Assembly: GCA_021018995.1 (NCBI GenBank)
Contig: CM037597.1
Span: forward strand, 8,569,299-8,633,298
DNA: 64,000 nt
DNA from: Chloranthus sessilifolius
Lineage: Eukaryota > Streptophyta > Magnoliopsida > Chloranthales > Chloranthaceae
Direction: 5' to 3'
In this document: positions 46,345-56,888 of the stretch, one piece after another
Position numbering within the stretch: position 1 is the stretch's first letter
How the letters are laid out: the number at the start of each line of letters is the position of its first letter
Notes under the pieces: model-generated
What the model was told of the DNA's origin: nothing
The model's input: only the letters and a program-made list of their open reading frames with translations
The model's database searches: none
Translations under genes and position numbers: made by a program

Positions 46345-47046
46345 TAGGGATGCAAATGGGTCGGGTAGGCCCGGACCCGAGCCCATTCGACCCACCCGGA
46401 CCAAAAATTTGGACCCATTTTAATTTTGGGTCTGGGTTTGGTAAGTGTCAATGAATACCCGACCCAACCCTTACCCAACTTAGAGTTGGGTCGGGTCTGG
46501 GTTTTAAAATTTTAGACCTGAGCCTGACCCGGTCAGGACCCGGATATAAATGTAGTATTTTTTTTCTTATATTTCAGTTCTAATTTTTTTGGATTGTTAT
46601 GGAACACAAATTATAAACTTAAAATATTTCATCAAAAAAAAATATAATTATAAATTTAAAATAATAAACAATTTAATTAGAATAAGTATATAATTGGTAA
46701 GTGATAAATAATAGATCCACGAAACCCTGCCTAATGGTAACTCACATCCCTAAAATTGTCAGTGAATTGAGTTGAAAATTGACTTTCACATACTTCACAT
46801 CTCTAAAATGGTTGAATATTAGCTTTTGCTGTACTGAATGGCGAAAAGAAGCTTCATATATCGGTTCTTTGCATTAATATTTTCTTGAAAGGCACTCTTA
46901 TGGGTATATTCTGATGACAAAAAATATATTCATACAAGCAATTGGACCCGGTAGCATACCCAATTAGCACCCGACCCATTTTTTTGTGTCAGATCTGGAT
47001 ATGGTTTGATCTGGATCTGGACCCGTAACCCCCATTTGCATCCTTA
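46345..47046. mobile_element. MITE with TAGGGATGCAAATGGG ends (~0.7 kb)
   Basis: Starts TAGGGATGCAAATGGG and ends CCCCATTTGCATCCTTA. The inside is rich in GGGTCGGGT and ACCCGACCC words. Flanks ATTCTACT and ATTCGCTG match only partly. Confidence 0.65.
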
Positions 47047-47273
47047 ATTCGCTGGTCCTGTTTTCCCTCGACTTGCTACTTGGTGCATCTAGCTTTCTGC
47101 TGCCTTCTTGGAATTCAAAGAGTGTTCTTAGATTGCCTTCCCCCACACCTTATGTTCCATCACAAGATTTTCTCTAACGTTAGCATGTTGGTGATTATGA
47201 CTTGGGGAGTCATTTACATGTGCCAACACCCCTTCACCAATAGTGAAGTCTCGTAAGACTACTATTTGGATTT

Positions 47274-47482
47274 GAATTTTTTATTTTTTTGAAAGACCTA
47301 GATATTCGGGCCTCTTAGAGCACCCGCCTAGTCTCAGGGGCACGTGTGCACCCAAATTAGTACTTGCCGGGTCAGCACGGGATATAAATCCCTATTGTGG
47401 CCTCAAGGAGGGGATGAGATTCGAACTCAGGTCTCTTGCTATTGGAAGCAAGTACCTGGCCAGCACCACCAACCCCTTGAGG
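47274..47482 (-). mobile_element. tRNA-derived SINE, minus strand
   Basis: On minus, an A-box-like TGGTGGTGCTGG is followed by the B box GAGTTCGAATCTC (about 47412-47424). The body continues for about 110 bases and ends in an A-rich tail (47275-47292). TTGGATTT lies on both sides (47266-47273 and 47483-47490), a plausible short duplication. The strong B box and spacing support a SINE; the family is not assigned. Confidence 0.7.
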
Positions 47483-47490
47483 TTGGATTT

Positions 47491-48582
47491 AAAAAATGTT
47501 GATGCATCCCTGTTCGTTTGATCCTGATCTCCGCCATTGTATTGCCTAGTCCCTTTCCTCCCTAGCCACCATCCCCTGCTTTGCATCTCCTCTGCCACAA
47601 CTAGTGGTTCCAGTAGCATCATCATCATCACTCCCCATGTCAATCGTGCTAGCAATGCCATCAACTTTTGTAGCCTTATTCACAGAAAACAGATCCATTC
47701 TCTAGGGCATTCTCGTCCTTGGAAGAGAACTTCGTCCCATCTCCCTTTCGCGCTTAAGAAACATATGGTCTCTGTTGGATATATTATCCCACGCGCCAGA
47801 GCCTCTTTGATCTTGAACTAACCCTTAAAGATGTCACTTCAAGACACGTCCAGGCAGGGATAGAGCCATAGAGCCAGAAACTTTTATTAGATGGGGCCAA
47901 AGTGTAAATAAAAATTGTGTCAAGATAAAAGCCCCAAACTCTAAAGCATGAGTAAAAAATATATGCAGATCACAAAAAATAAAATATAGCATTAGTGAAG
48001 TATTAGCAAAATATCAAAACTTCAATTCTCCAAAGCATGAGTGAAATATATATGAAGATCACAAAATATAAAAAAAAGCATTTATGAAGTATTAACAAAA
48101 TATATAAAAATATAAATAAATAAATAAAAACTAAAAAATAATCATTTTTGAATATTTTTAAATTTAAACTCAGTCACCTAACGGAATGGAATCCGACGTT
48201 CTTTCAGATCATGAAAATCATCTATAAAAAAGAACGTAATTGAGCTTATCTTTAATCATGCGCTCAAAATATTAAAACTCTTTTGGAATTTATGTTGTGT
48301 GGTATTAAAAAGGGACCACCAAATGGTACGCTCATGGTCTCAAGATCCCTTGTCTAAATGTAAAATTAGAATAAAATTATAGTGTATCATGCATTGTACA
48401 TTAAATTGGAATTATCAACAATTGATTTGAATAACTTATTTGCCAACTTACAGTAAAAAATGTTTAAATATTATACTTTTTCCCTCAAACTTTTTTGGTA
48501 TTGGGATCGCGGAGATTGCCTGATCCAATCCACCGATATCGATCCGAATCGGTTTTAGGCTGACTGATCTGGTGACTAATAC
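47491..48582. other. Unclassified stretch
   Basis: A plus-strand frame at 47537-47821 is open for 94 codons but has no recognisable domain, and most of its length is low-complexity Ser/Ile. I do not call it a gene. 47950-48120 contains two copies of an AAAGCATGAGT...TATATGAAGATCACAAAA segment. Nothing else stands out. Confidence 0.4.
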
Positions 48583-48744
48583 CACTACAAAAATTAAGAT
48601 TATTAGTGGCGGCCAAAAACTGCCGCTATTAACAAAAAAATTATTAAAGGCTATTAATACTATTAGAGACGAGAGTATTAGCGGCAGTTTTTTTGTTAAT
48701 AGCGGCAGTTTTCACTGCCACTAATAGTCTTATTTTTTGTAGTG
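48583..48744. mobile_element. CACTA-like MITE with TAC duplication
   Basis: Ends CACTACAAAAATTAAG and TTATTTTTTGTAGTG. TAC flanks both sides (48580-48582, 48745-48747). Inner long inverted words (ATTAGTGGCGGCCAAAAACT; GCCGCTATTAACAAAAAA) make it almost a hairpin. Related to 37406-37533. Confidence 0.88.
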
Positions 48745-49081
48745 TACCTATATTTGAAACCTTGTCTCATAGTACTAATTGGCCAACACCAAAAAATTTT
48801 GGCCCATCGGATCATTATTAGTGGCACCAAAATTCCGGCATAAGGAACTCAAAATATTAAAAGGGGATTTTTTTCTAATTAGAAAATCTTAAAATCATGC
48901 TTGAAGGAAATCAAGAGCCCGTTTAAGAAATTTTGAGAAATATCGCCAAAATTTTTCTCTATGGATCGGATTAACAGTGCCTCGATGTACAATCCAGGTG
49001 GTGCACGAGCTGTTTAATACCTAGAGAGAGAGAGAATTGCTTGGGCGGTACTTGTTACTAAAAAGAGTCTTTTGCGTTAAT

Positions 49082-49097
49082 GGGGGGGGGGGGGGGG
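49082..49097 (+). repeat. Run of 16 G
   Basis: Uninterrupted poly-G followed by CGG, with a second G7 run at 49145-49151 on the same strand. Capable of G-quadruplex folding and of slippage or assembly error. Confidence 0.9.
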
Positions 49098-49197
49098 CGG
49101 TAGCCTTAAAACTTAAAAGTTTTTTTTTTTGTTTGTAAAGTGGAGGGGGGGCCATGGCCCCTATTGGCCTTCCCCTACCTCCGTCCCTCCATCTAGG

Positions 49198-49375
49198 CAT
49201 GGTTCAAAATTTCGGCCGATAATTCAAATTATCAGCAGAAACATATCGGTTTTAGTCCCCACTGAAACGAAAATTTGAACCGGAATTTTGGTCAAAATAG
49301 GCATGGAGGGAAAATTTTTGACCGAAATTTCGATTTTGGTCATGCCTGAAAACGAAACTAATATTTTGATCCTTG
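49198..49375. mobile_element. MITE, hAT-like, duplication CATCTAGG
   Basis: Ends CATGGTTCAAAATTTCGG and ATATTTTGATCCTTG. CATCTAGG is exact at 49190-49197 and 49376-49383. Confidence 0.88.
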
Positions 49376-50092
49376 CATCTAGGCCCCAGACCTGTCAAAT
49401 CCAAGCCCACAGGCATGCATGCTTCGAAACTCCATTCGAGAAGAGGCACACCACAATGTTCTTTCCAAAGAAGGCCAGCATTGTTGTGTTAATTTCACTT
49501 GTTGCATGATGCCTCCCTATTAATGATGTTTTCCTGCATCCGATTATGTTTCATTTCCTTCACCTCAACAACTTTACCCTTCCTCATCCCGTGGAAGCAC
49601 TTCTTCTCCCCCTTTGCTTAAGGAACTACTGTAGATGAGATCCTCACATTCCTAAAATGATGTTGCTAGATGGACCGAGACGTCCTTCATTTGTTGTTCT
49701 GTGACGTAAGTTTGGGTACATTTGAATTCACGTCAGTGGCGTAAAACGTACATTTTACGGATGGCAAAATTATTTGAGGGCTTTACTCAGAATGGGTTAA
49801 GTCGCCTTTGAGACATCATAGGAGATTTGCTTTACCACGCTGACCCTTGTAAGCCTCGTTGATGATGCATAGCGACGTGTTAGTATAAACACATTAGTGC
49901 ATACGACAAATCAAACATGCCCTTTGTGTCCTATCTTATTGATTGGATTACCCGCTCATACTTGTTGATTATTCTACCATTCCTCCTATGTACGTAACAT
50001 CCATAGTGGTTGCATCTTCGCTTGTAGTTGGAAAAATTCATGCAAACCAAGTTGCCAGTGTATAGCACAACCAGGTGTTTGGGAGCTCTCAG

Positions 50093-50387
50093 CATAGTCA
50101 CCAAGTCGAAATTCGGAAAATAATTGGCAAGGCTAAAAGCGAAAAACGTGGAAAATTTGGAAGAAAATTGAGAAGCATTTGTGAAAATATGATGGAAATA
50201 TTTAAAATATTAAACAAATAAATATTTTTTGATAAAAGTGAGGAAATTTTTGGGAAATCTTGATTTTTTCAAAATACGAGTATGTTTGAAAAAAAGACAC
50301 ATTTTAAATGTTGTTCCGACGTTTTATGAAAAAAATGCTTTAAATGAGTTTTTTTTTTTCAACAAATCACCGATTTGGGTAACTATG
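50093..50387. mobile_element. MITE, hAT-like, duplication GCTCTCAG
   Basis: Ends CATAGTCACCAAGTCG and TTTGGGTAACTATG. GCTCTCAG is exact at 50085-50092 and 50388-50395. A distant relative of the CATAGTGAC family. Confidence 0.88.
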
Positions 50388-50739
50388 GCTCTCAGTATTT
50401 AGCCTCATTCCAGGTTAGCATTGTCCTCTCGTGCTTGTCGTTGCTACGGTCAAAATGTCGTCGCTCCCATAGTTCTATTTCTATCATCGTTCTCATCTCT
50501 CCAACTGTCGCTCTTCTAACTGTAGTAATTCTCATCGCTCTTGCAATTGACAAGTAGTAAGTAGAAGGGTGTTTTCTCTCTCTCTCTCTCTCTCTTGCTT
50601 GTTGGGTGCGTGCCATTCTCTAAAAAATGACAATATTGTTGTTGCTCTCTTTCTATCATTTAACGTAGGATTTGTGATGCTGGACAAAAACACCAAACCC
50701 TATATATGCGATTTGAAATCAAATTTGTATTTAATTGAG

Positions 50740-51610
50740 CAACAAAATTATCAAAATTATCCCCAAATCACATAAAATATAAAATAAATTCAATTAGGCA
50801 ATTCGATTAAACCAATTTAGTGTTCCATCAGCATATAATCTTTCCTGATCTAAAAAATAAGGTTCTAATAATATAACTCATATTTTCGTTCTAGTCTAAG
50901 GCACCAAGCATCCATCAAGATTCTGTCTATGACTCCTATCTAGGATTTGAAGAATTTTAAGTCCAAAAGGGTTTAAATTAATCAAGGAAAAATCATGAGA
51001 TAATAACAACGTAGAATTAAGAATAAATTCCAGCACACAAGATAGACGAAATATATTTTGGGTTTGTTTAATCAAAGAAATAAAGACTAAATATAACCTA
51101 ATAAGTCGTTAAAAAGATAATGAAAATCCCTGAAATTTCACTAGCAAAATTATTGGACTGGCACCAAACCTACAAGGGGATGAAGAATCACTTTTATAGG
51201 ATGAAAGAATCACTCTCTTAAGTTCGAAAGCACTCATCAATTTCATTCATTAAACTATTTTCTTAAAAGAGATTATAATGTATTTATAAAGCAAAGAAAC
51301 CCTACGAATATTACTAAAATTAAAACTCCTAATTAACCATTAAAACTTTCTAATTTGACGGTCACAATTAATTTCACTACTAATCATGTTTTTTTATTAC
51401 ACGACCACTTTTGAAGGTTCAAACAATGTTCGATTGACACAAAATTAGTCTTGTGTTTTAGGTGAAATTAGTCTTGTTTGAAAGCTTGCCGAAGTAGTTT
51501 TCCAACAAGCTAAGAATCACATATTTTTTACGTATGTTGAAGACGTTATGACCAGTTTTCTGAGGGCTACACTGAAAGTGAAGAAATTAATGGTCACATG
51601 TCGCATATAT
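50740..51610 (-). repeat. ~0.9-kb dispersed repeat, copy R2 (inverted relative to R1)
   Basis: The reverse complement follows R1 (45430-46344) in order, including the CATGTGACCATTAATTTC start and the GATAATTTTGATAAT end. It continues past the point where R1 is cut by its MITE. Confidence 0.65.
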
Positions 51611-51699
51611 GTGCCTGACCCTTAAAACATAACATAAAATATTAAAATAAAACAAACGTAACCTATTAAAACTAATAGACCAAAATGAAAGTCCACCAC

Positions 51700-51795
51700 G
51701 CATGTAGCAAGATGTTAGCAAAGAAGATGGGAACCTGCTAAAGCAGGTGAACTCTGCTATGGCAGGGGCTAGTAGAGAGTTATGCCATACACAAC
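51700..51795. repeat. Third copy of the AGTTCACCTG arm
   Basis: AGATGTTAGCAAAGAAGATG...AAAGCAGGTGAACTCTGCTA...GTTATGCCATACACA matches the reverse complement of 36761-36855. Confidence 0.6.
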
Positions 51796-52278
51796 CAAAA
51801 TCTCTGATGTAGTGAAGTCTCGTTGATGCCAAGATTTAGGTGGTTGAAATCTCATTAAATCCCCTTTGTATAGCAGATTTAGCACCTTTAAGTGTGATTG
51901 ACTGCAGATTGGGACTGCAAATGAAATTTTTATTGTTTCATGGTAGATTGTAATCAAGAGAATATGAAAAGTTGCAATTGGCTGACGATTCCCGAGAATT
52001 AGATTCAGTTTCCAGTAGTAACTCCAATAGATTTTCTTATAATTGGGGATGAACTGCTGGAATTGCAAGAGGGCAGAATTTCAAGTTTGTGGTCACCAAG
52101 AATTAAATTAGTCTTTCACCCAATATTCTAGGGACAATAGAAGTAGGATAATAAGTTTCCTATTCTAATTTACTTTGAGAGTAATTTGAGTCCCTGTTTC
52201 ATAGCAAGTAGGATGGTAAATATGTGTTTTAATTAGACTAAGAGTTACTTTTCGTAGCTATACGATATTTTAAAGCCC

Positions 52279-52404
52279 GGGGAATGGTCAGGTCATGCTA
52301 TAAAAAATGAAAACCAAGAAAGACAAGATTCTCCTATTTCCAAGGGCAATAGATGGGGTAGGACTGGAAATCTGGTTCTACTTGGTAGGACCTGACCATT
52401 GCCC
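52279..52404. mobile_element. Mutator-like MITE, duplication TTTAAAGCCC
   Basis: Ends GGGGAATGGTCAGGTC and GACCTGACCATTGCCC. TTTAAAGCCC is exact at 52269-52278 and 52405-52414 (9-10 bp). Confidence 0.88.
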
Positions 52405-52637
52405 TTTAAAGCCCATATAAAATTGTTCTCTCTTTTGTTTGGAGTTATTGCCGAGGTTTTTTTTTTTCTTTTTCTTTTTTTTTTTAAATATTTGTGGAAG
52501 TTGCATGTTTGTGCTTTTTTTTTCTTTAATTTTTGTTTATTTTACGTATCTCTTAGGCTATCTCTGTGTGATTATTCCATATACATATTTCTCTCTTTTC
52601 TTTTCTAAATAATTAGGTTAGCCAAAATAGAACCAGT

Positions 52638-53050
52638 CATAGTCACAAAGTCAGGAGTCAGCAATAAATCGGCAAGGGTCTAAGTCTTGAAAAATCAGTC
52701 AAAGTCGAAAAAATTATGAGAAAAATAAAAAAAATGAAAAAAATATAAAAATATATCTAAATATATTTTAATTTTAAAATTATGATTTTAATGAATATAA
52801 TAGTACAAAATAGGTAAAGCCTAAAGGTTTTTTTCTAAACAAACTAAACAAAATAGTACAAACCCTAAGGTTTTTTCCCCCTTAAGTATAAATGAAAAAA
52901 AAGAAAAGAAATATTGGACCACATCACAAACATTGACAATTAATCAGCTGAGTCGCGACTTGCCCGATTAATCTGCGATAAAGTCAGGATGACTGCAAGT
53001 TGCCGACTTTCTTCAATTTTTTTGAAAATTCAGAAACTTTTGTGACTATG
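52638..53050. mobile_element. MITE, hAT-like (CATAGTCAC ends)
   Basis: Ends CATAGTCACAAAGTC and TTTTGTGACTATG. Flanks GAACCAGT and GAATTAGT match 6 of 8. Related to 50093-50387. Confidence 0.7.
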
Positions 53051-53307
53051 GAATTAGTGACCTCAAGGTTGCGTCATCGTACTCATTATTGTCAAATCGC
53101 TTAAGTCATGCTAAGTGATTTGACTGCATTTCGCTTAAGCCATGACATTTTTTTTTTTTTTTAAATAAAAATAATTTAACAATAAGTATTCAAGTCTCTA
53201 GAAGGGAAAACGAAACATTCTTGTATTTAAAAAATAAGTTTTACATACTAATATTCAAAATTATAACTTTAGTTTTGAACAATGTACTCTACACATTCAT
53301 TTCTAAC

Positions 53308-54370
53308 TCAGTGTGGTATATCTCCTCCATTATCATTACTAGCATTGCCGTTGTCATCAGAATCATCTCCTTCTTCATACTCTTCTTCCTCTGTTTCGTC
53401 TTCATCCGAACTCATTAGTATGAAATCTATATCATTTGATTCTCTATCATCTTCTTCTATTATTTCATCTTCTCCATCAATATGCATGCCTTGACTGCTA
53501 CTATTACCACCAACAGTTCACCTCTTCCTATCAGTGGGCCGGACTAAGAGCCGCTGCTTCAACATGAGCCCATGTCAAATCTTTCCCATAAAAGACAGGC
53601 TCATCTGGAGAATTAACCATCCATGGATGGTCAGCAGACACATCATCCACACAGATGAGATCATCGAACCCCGATTTTTCTCACCTCTCAAGGAATCATT
53701 CACGCAATTTTATACTGTAGCACGAACACTAAGTCATTGAGCTTCATTTGCTCAAGTCAACTCTTCTTCTTTGTGTGGATTTGTTAGACATGAGGAGTAA
53801 GATTATTAAAAACCTTACAATTTAATTAAAATATTAATGAATTGAGTTTAACTGTTTAAGACTTCAATTACCATTTTAAAAGAACTCCAATTTCGCTCAC
53901 ATACGGAAGCATCACAAGTAAGACCAAGTATCCTAATGGCCAATTTTTTCAAAATGAGATCCTTTGTTATCGGATGTGTCCAATAAGCTGCCCACCAGTC
54001 GACTGTAGATTAAAGAAAATTATTAGAAGTTAGAACTACTGCAGTAGAAATAAAATACATTAATTAGTTTGAACTTTAGAGACTTTTAAAGTTTATACTT
54101 ACTTGGAGTTTTTGTACTACAGTAGAAATAAAATTCCTTCGCCTTCTTGTAACGATTTAACTGATGACTTATTCTATCTTGTTCACCTCTATCACAGACC
54201 CTCATTTTTAAGGATTCAAGAAAGTCGACCATGTCAGTGGCATCCGCTTCATCTTGATTCGAGTGTGCAAAGTACACCATTGGATTAAAAATGAAGGCGA
54301 CCGAATATAGTGGAGATGTCATTTGTCTTTCCCAGCTCTTGTTGATTATTTCCACCACGGATTGATATAA
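53308..54370 (-). pseudogene. hAT transposase C-terminal fragment
   Basis: On minus, an exon at 54358-54086 reads IINKSWERQMTSPLYSVAFI followed by FNPMVYFAHS, then ...QLNRYKKAKEFY, the conserved end of the plant hAT core. After a short intron with a CTACAG acceptor (about 54004), VDWWAAYWTH and a CDASVCERNWSSFKMV block form the hAT dimerisation domain (53995-53870). A following degraded exon gives KLNDLVFV and LTWAHVEAAALSP. A highly acidic tail (53480-53310) ends in TGA at 53308. Frames shift between exons, and the N-terminal BED finger and catalytic core are missing upstream of about 54420. Truncated and dead. It could be related to the source of the 8-bp-duplication MITEs, which is inference only. 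Confidence 0.75.
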
Positions 54371-55118
54371 TCTTGACTTGAATTGATTATTAGATTTTTT
54401 TTTTCTTGGGCACCCTCAATAAAACTATATATATATATATCCTATTGGTGGTTTCTCATTACCATGGATCAAAATCTCGGCCGAAAATTTAAAATTTCGG
54501 TTTGAACCGAGCCGAAAACATTCATTTTATCGGCCCCCTCCCGGAATAATGAAATTATCGGAAAGAGCCTTTCATCTCGCCCGAAAGTGCCCCAAAGATG
54601 CCGAAAAATAGAGCTACTCCTAGCAGAAAAAACTTTGATTTGTGGAGCATTTGCCAGTTGATGTCAGCCAAAAGATGGATCTCTGACACTAAATCTTCTT
54701 CGGCGCTTAAACTCATCATCTCCACCTTTAAGATCTAAAATCCTAACTTCGTTTTCTTTGGTCGATTTGGACGGATCGCCAGATTTCTAGCCGATTTTGA
54801 GGAGAATGTGCACCAGCTGGAAAAAATTATAGAGAGAGAAATTAGGAGATGGTGGGAGACGCCAACGGTCATGAGAGAGAGCCGTTGAAACAGGATAAGA
54901 ATGAATCTTTGCTATATATTATAGTGGAGATCCTCCAAGAGACTTCAGACGAGTGACTTTAATTACTTAGTTGATGGTTTAACTCCTGTCAATCGATGGG
55001 TCTCAATCTCATGAGTCACTACCATCTAGCCATAAGTTTGCATCAGGTGCACTACACGTCATTTCTTTGGCAGCGGATCATAGGGCCCAAGTGGTAAGAT
55101 AGAGAAGCATTTGTCAAG

Positions 55119-55120
<2 letters not shown>
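54371..55120. other. Unclassified stretch before the Helitron
   Basis: Holds (TA)n near 54430, one MITE-like left end (CATGGATCAAAATCTCGGCC at 54464) without a partner, and otherwise no recognisable feature. Confidence 0.4.

Positions 55121-55185
<65 letters not shown>
55121..55185. repeat. (AT)n microsatellite, Helitron target
   Basis: About 32 AT units, ending exactly where the Helitron CTAG begins. Confidence 0.95.
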
Positions 55186-55186
<1 letters not shown>

Positions 55187-55198
55187 TAGTGGGCCCTG

Positions 55199-55215
55199 CA
55201 CGTGCGTTGCACGTG
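55199..55215 (-). other. Helitron 3' subterminal hairpin
   Basis: CACGTGC and GCACGTG stems with a 3-base loop, nine bases from the CTAG terminus at 55186-55189. This is the standard termination signal position for rolling-circle transposition. Confidence 0.85.
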
Positions 55216-55454
55216 GGGACCATTTATTTAAATAACTCGTAAGAGACCTAAACTATTTTTTTGGCATTGGTGTTGAACTCCAAATTCAGGGAGTGAAATT
55301 TAAAAATGCGTAGTTGAGAAAAACTCATCGTCGTCGATACAATTTTATGGCTCACTGGATTGTCATCGGTGATCGACGATTCCTGTGAGAGCCATTGGCG
55401 GTGTGTTGTATGCAATCAGTTTGCATATCTCCATTAAATTGAATACAAATCAAA

Positions 55455-55770
55455 CCTTTAGTGGGAACTTCAACCTAGTGATAATCGAAACCTTCGGTGG
55501 GAACTTCAACCTAGTGATAATCAAACCTTCAAAGAAACTTCAACCTAGTGACAACTGAAACCTTCAGTGGAAACTGAACCTAGCGAGAGGATTGTCTGCC
55601 AATCGCGCGAGCACTTGAACTTCAATCCAACCTCGCGAAGCACGAGACCTGCCAACTACGCGAGCACCTGAACTTCAAATCTAACTTGGCGAAGCACAAA
55701 AGCTACCTAGCGAGAGCATTGTCTGCCAACCGCGCGAGCAGCTAAACTTAAAGCAAAAGTTAACCTCGTG
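55455..55770. repeat. Imperfect tandem repeats near the Helitron 3' end
   Basis: Two layers. About four ~35-bp units (ACCTTCGGTGGGAACTTCAA and CCTAGTGATAATC) span 55455-55580. Two or three ~75-110-bp units follow, with CCTAGCGAGAGGATTGTCTG, CCAATCGCGCGAGCAC and CCTCGCGAAGCACGA. Confidence 0.75.
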
Positions 55771-55844
55771 ACAGTTGTAGGCCTCCTGTCCATCTTAACG
55801 ATGCGAAGAGCGGCCCAATTCACATTCCAATTCAAACTATCGTC

Positions 55845-56690
55845 TTATACACAAACACATTCCAATTCACAACCAAAAGACCATACAAATCCATCAAACC
55901 TTTCCAATACATGAAAACCTGAAACCAAAAATAAATAAATAACACAATTATTTGATTGTAAATGATCCTCATATACAGAAGCTCATTTCAATTGAAAACC
56001 AAAGTACCATACAAATTTATTAAAATTTTGTTAAAAAAGAAAGAAAAAAAACCCCATATCAAAAAGAAAAAACGATAACTAAACAAATCGCAATTATCTA
56101 ACTCTAAATTACCCTCATATGCACAAACGTATTTGAACTAAAAACCAAAACAAGTAACAAATTTATCATTCCAAAAAAAGAACCTAGAGAAAAAAAAGAA
56201 AGTGAAAATAAATAAATCATAGCATTACATAAGTCTCGCAAGCATATTCAACTCGAAATTACTCTTCTACCACAATCCCCTTTGAATTCAAAACCAAAAT
56301 AATCAACAAATTCATGAAAAATTCGCCAAAAGAAATCAGTTAAAAAAAAAAGGGAAATGACAATCATCTAACTTTAAATTACCCTGCTATATAGAAACTC
56401 AATTCAATTCTAGATGAAAACATCATACAAACTAATGAAAGTTTGTGGAAAAAAACCGATGAAGATAAAAAAAAAAGCCAAAAACAAAAAAGAGAGAAAG
56501 AAGGAAAGAAAATTTGAGTTAAGTCTGGTGAGCCTTGAGACCTCTTAGCCTTGTCTTCGATCATAAAAATCCTAGCAAAAGAGAGAAAATTAGTTTTGCT
56601 AACTTTATTTCTCTAAATTACCCTCATATACACAAACCCATTTGAACTAAAACTCAAAACAACCAAAAATTGATCATAAGTAAATAAAGA
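55845..56690. repeat. Degenerate ~110-230-bp repeat, six copies, in Helitron 3' region
   Basis: The segment CTAAATTACCCTCATATACA then CAAACCCATTTGAACTAAAA then CCAAAACAA recurs with variation near 55845, 55965, 56100, 56255, 56378 and 56610. Confidence 0.65.
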
Positions 56691-56888
56691 AACTCACCTG
56701 ACAAGTTGAAGATGTTTTCCAAAATATATTTAGAATAATTACAACCTGAAGAAAGATCTTAGATAGAGTTTATGGTATCAAAATATTTACAATAATTACA
56801 ATGAAACAAGTGGTAAGTATCAAACTATTTATAGACTCAAAATTTTTTGTCAGATGATCTTTAAAACACAATATATGCTATTGTATTT

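Noticed and set aside
47537-47821. 94-codon plus-strand frame
   Set aside because: Low-complexity Ser/Ile start, no known domain, adjacent to a SINE; insufficient to call a gene.
54464-54560. MITE of the CATGGATCAAAAT type
   Set aside because: Only a left-end-like word and some CGGCCGAAA text; no right end or duplication within several hundred bases.
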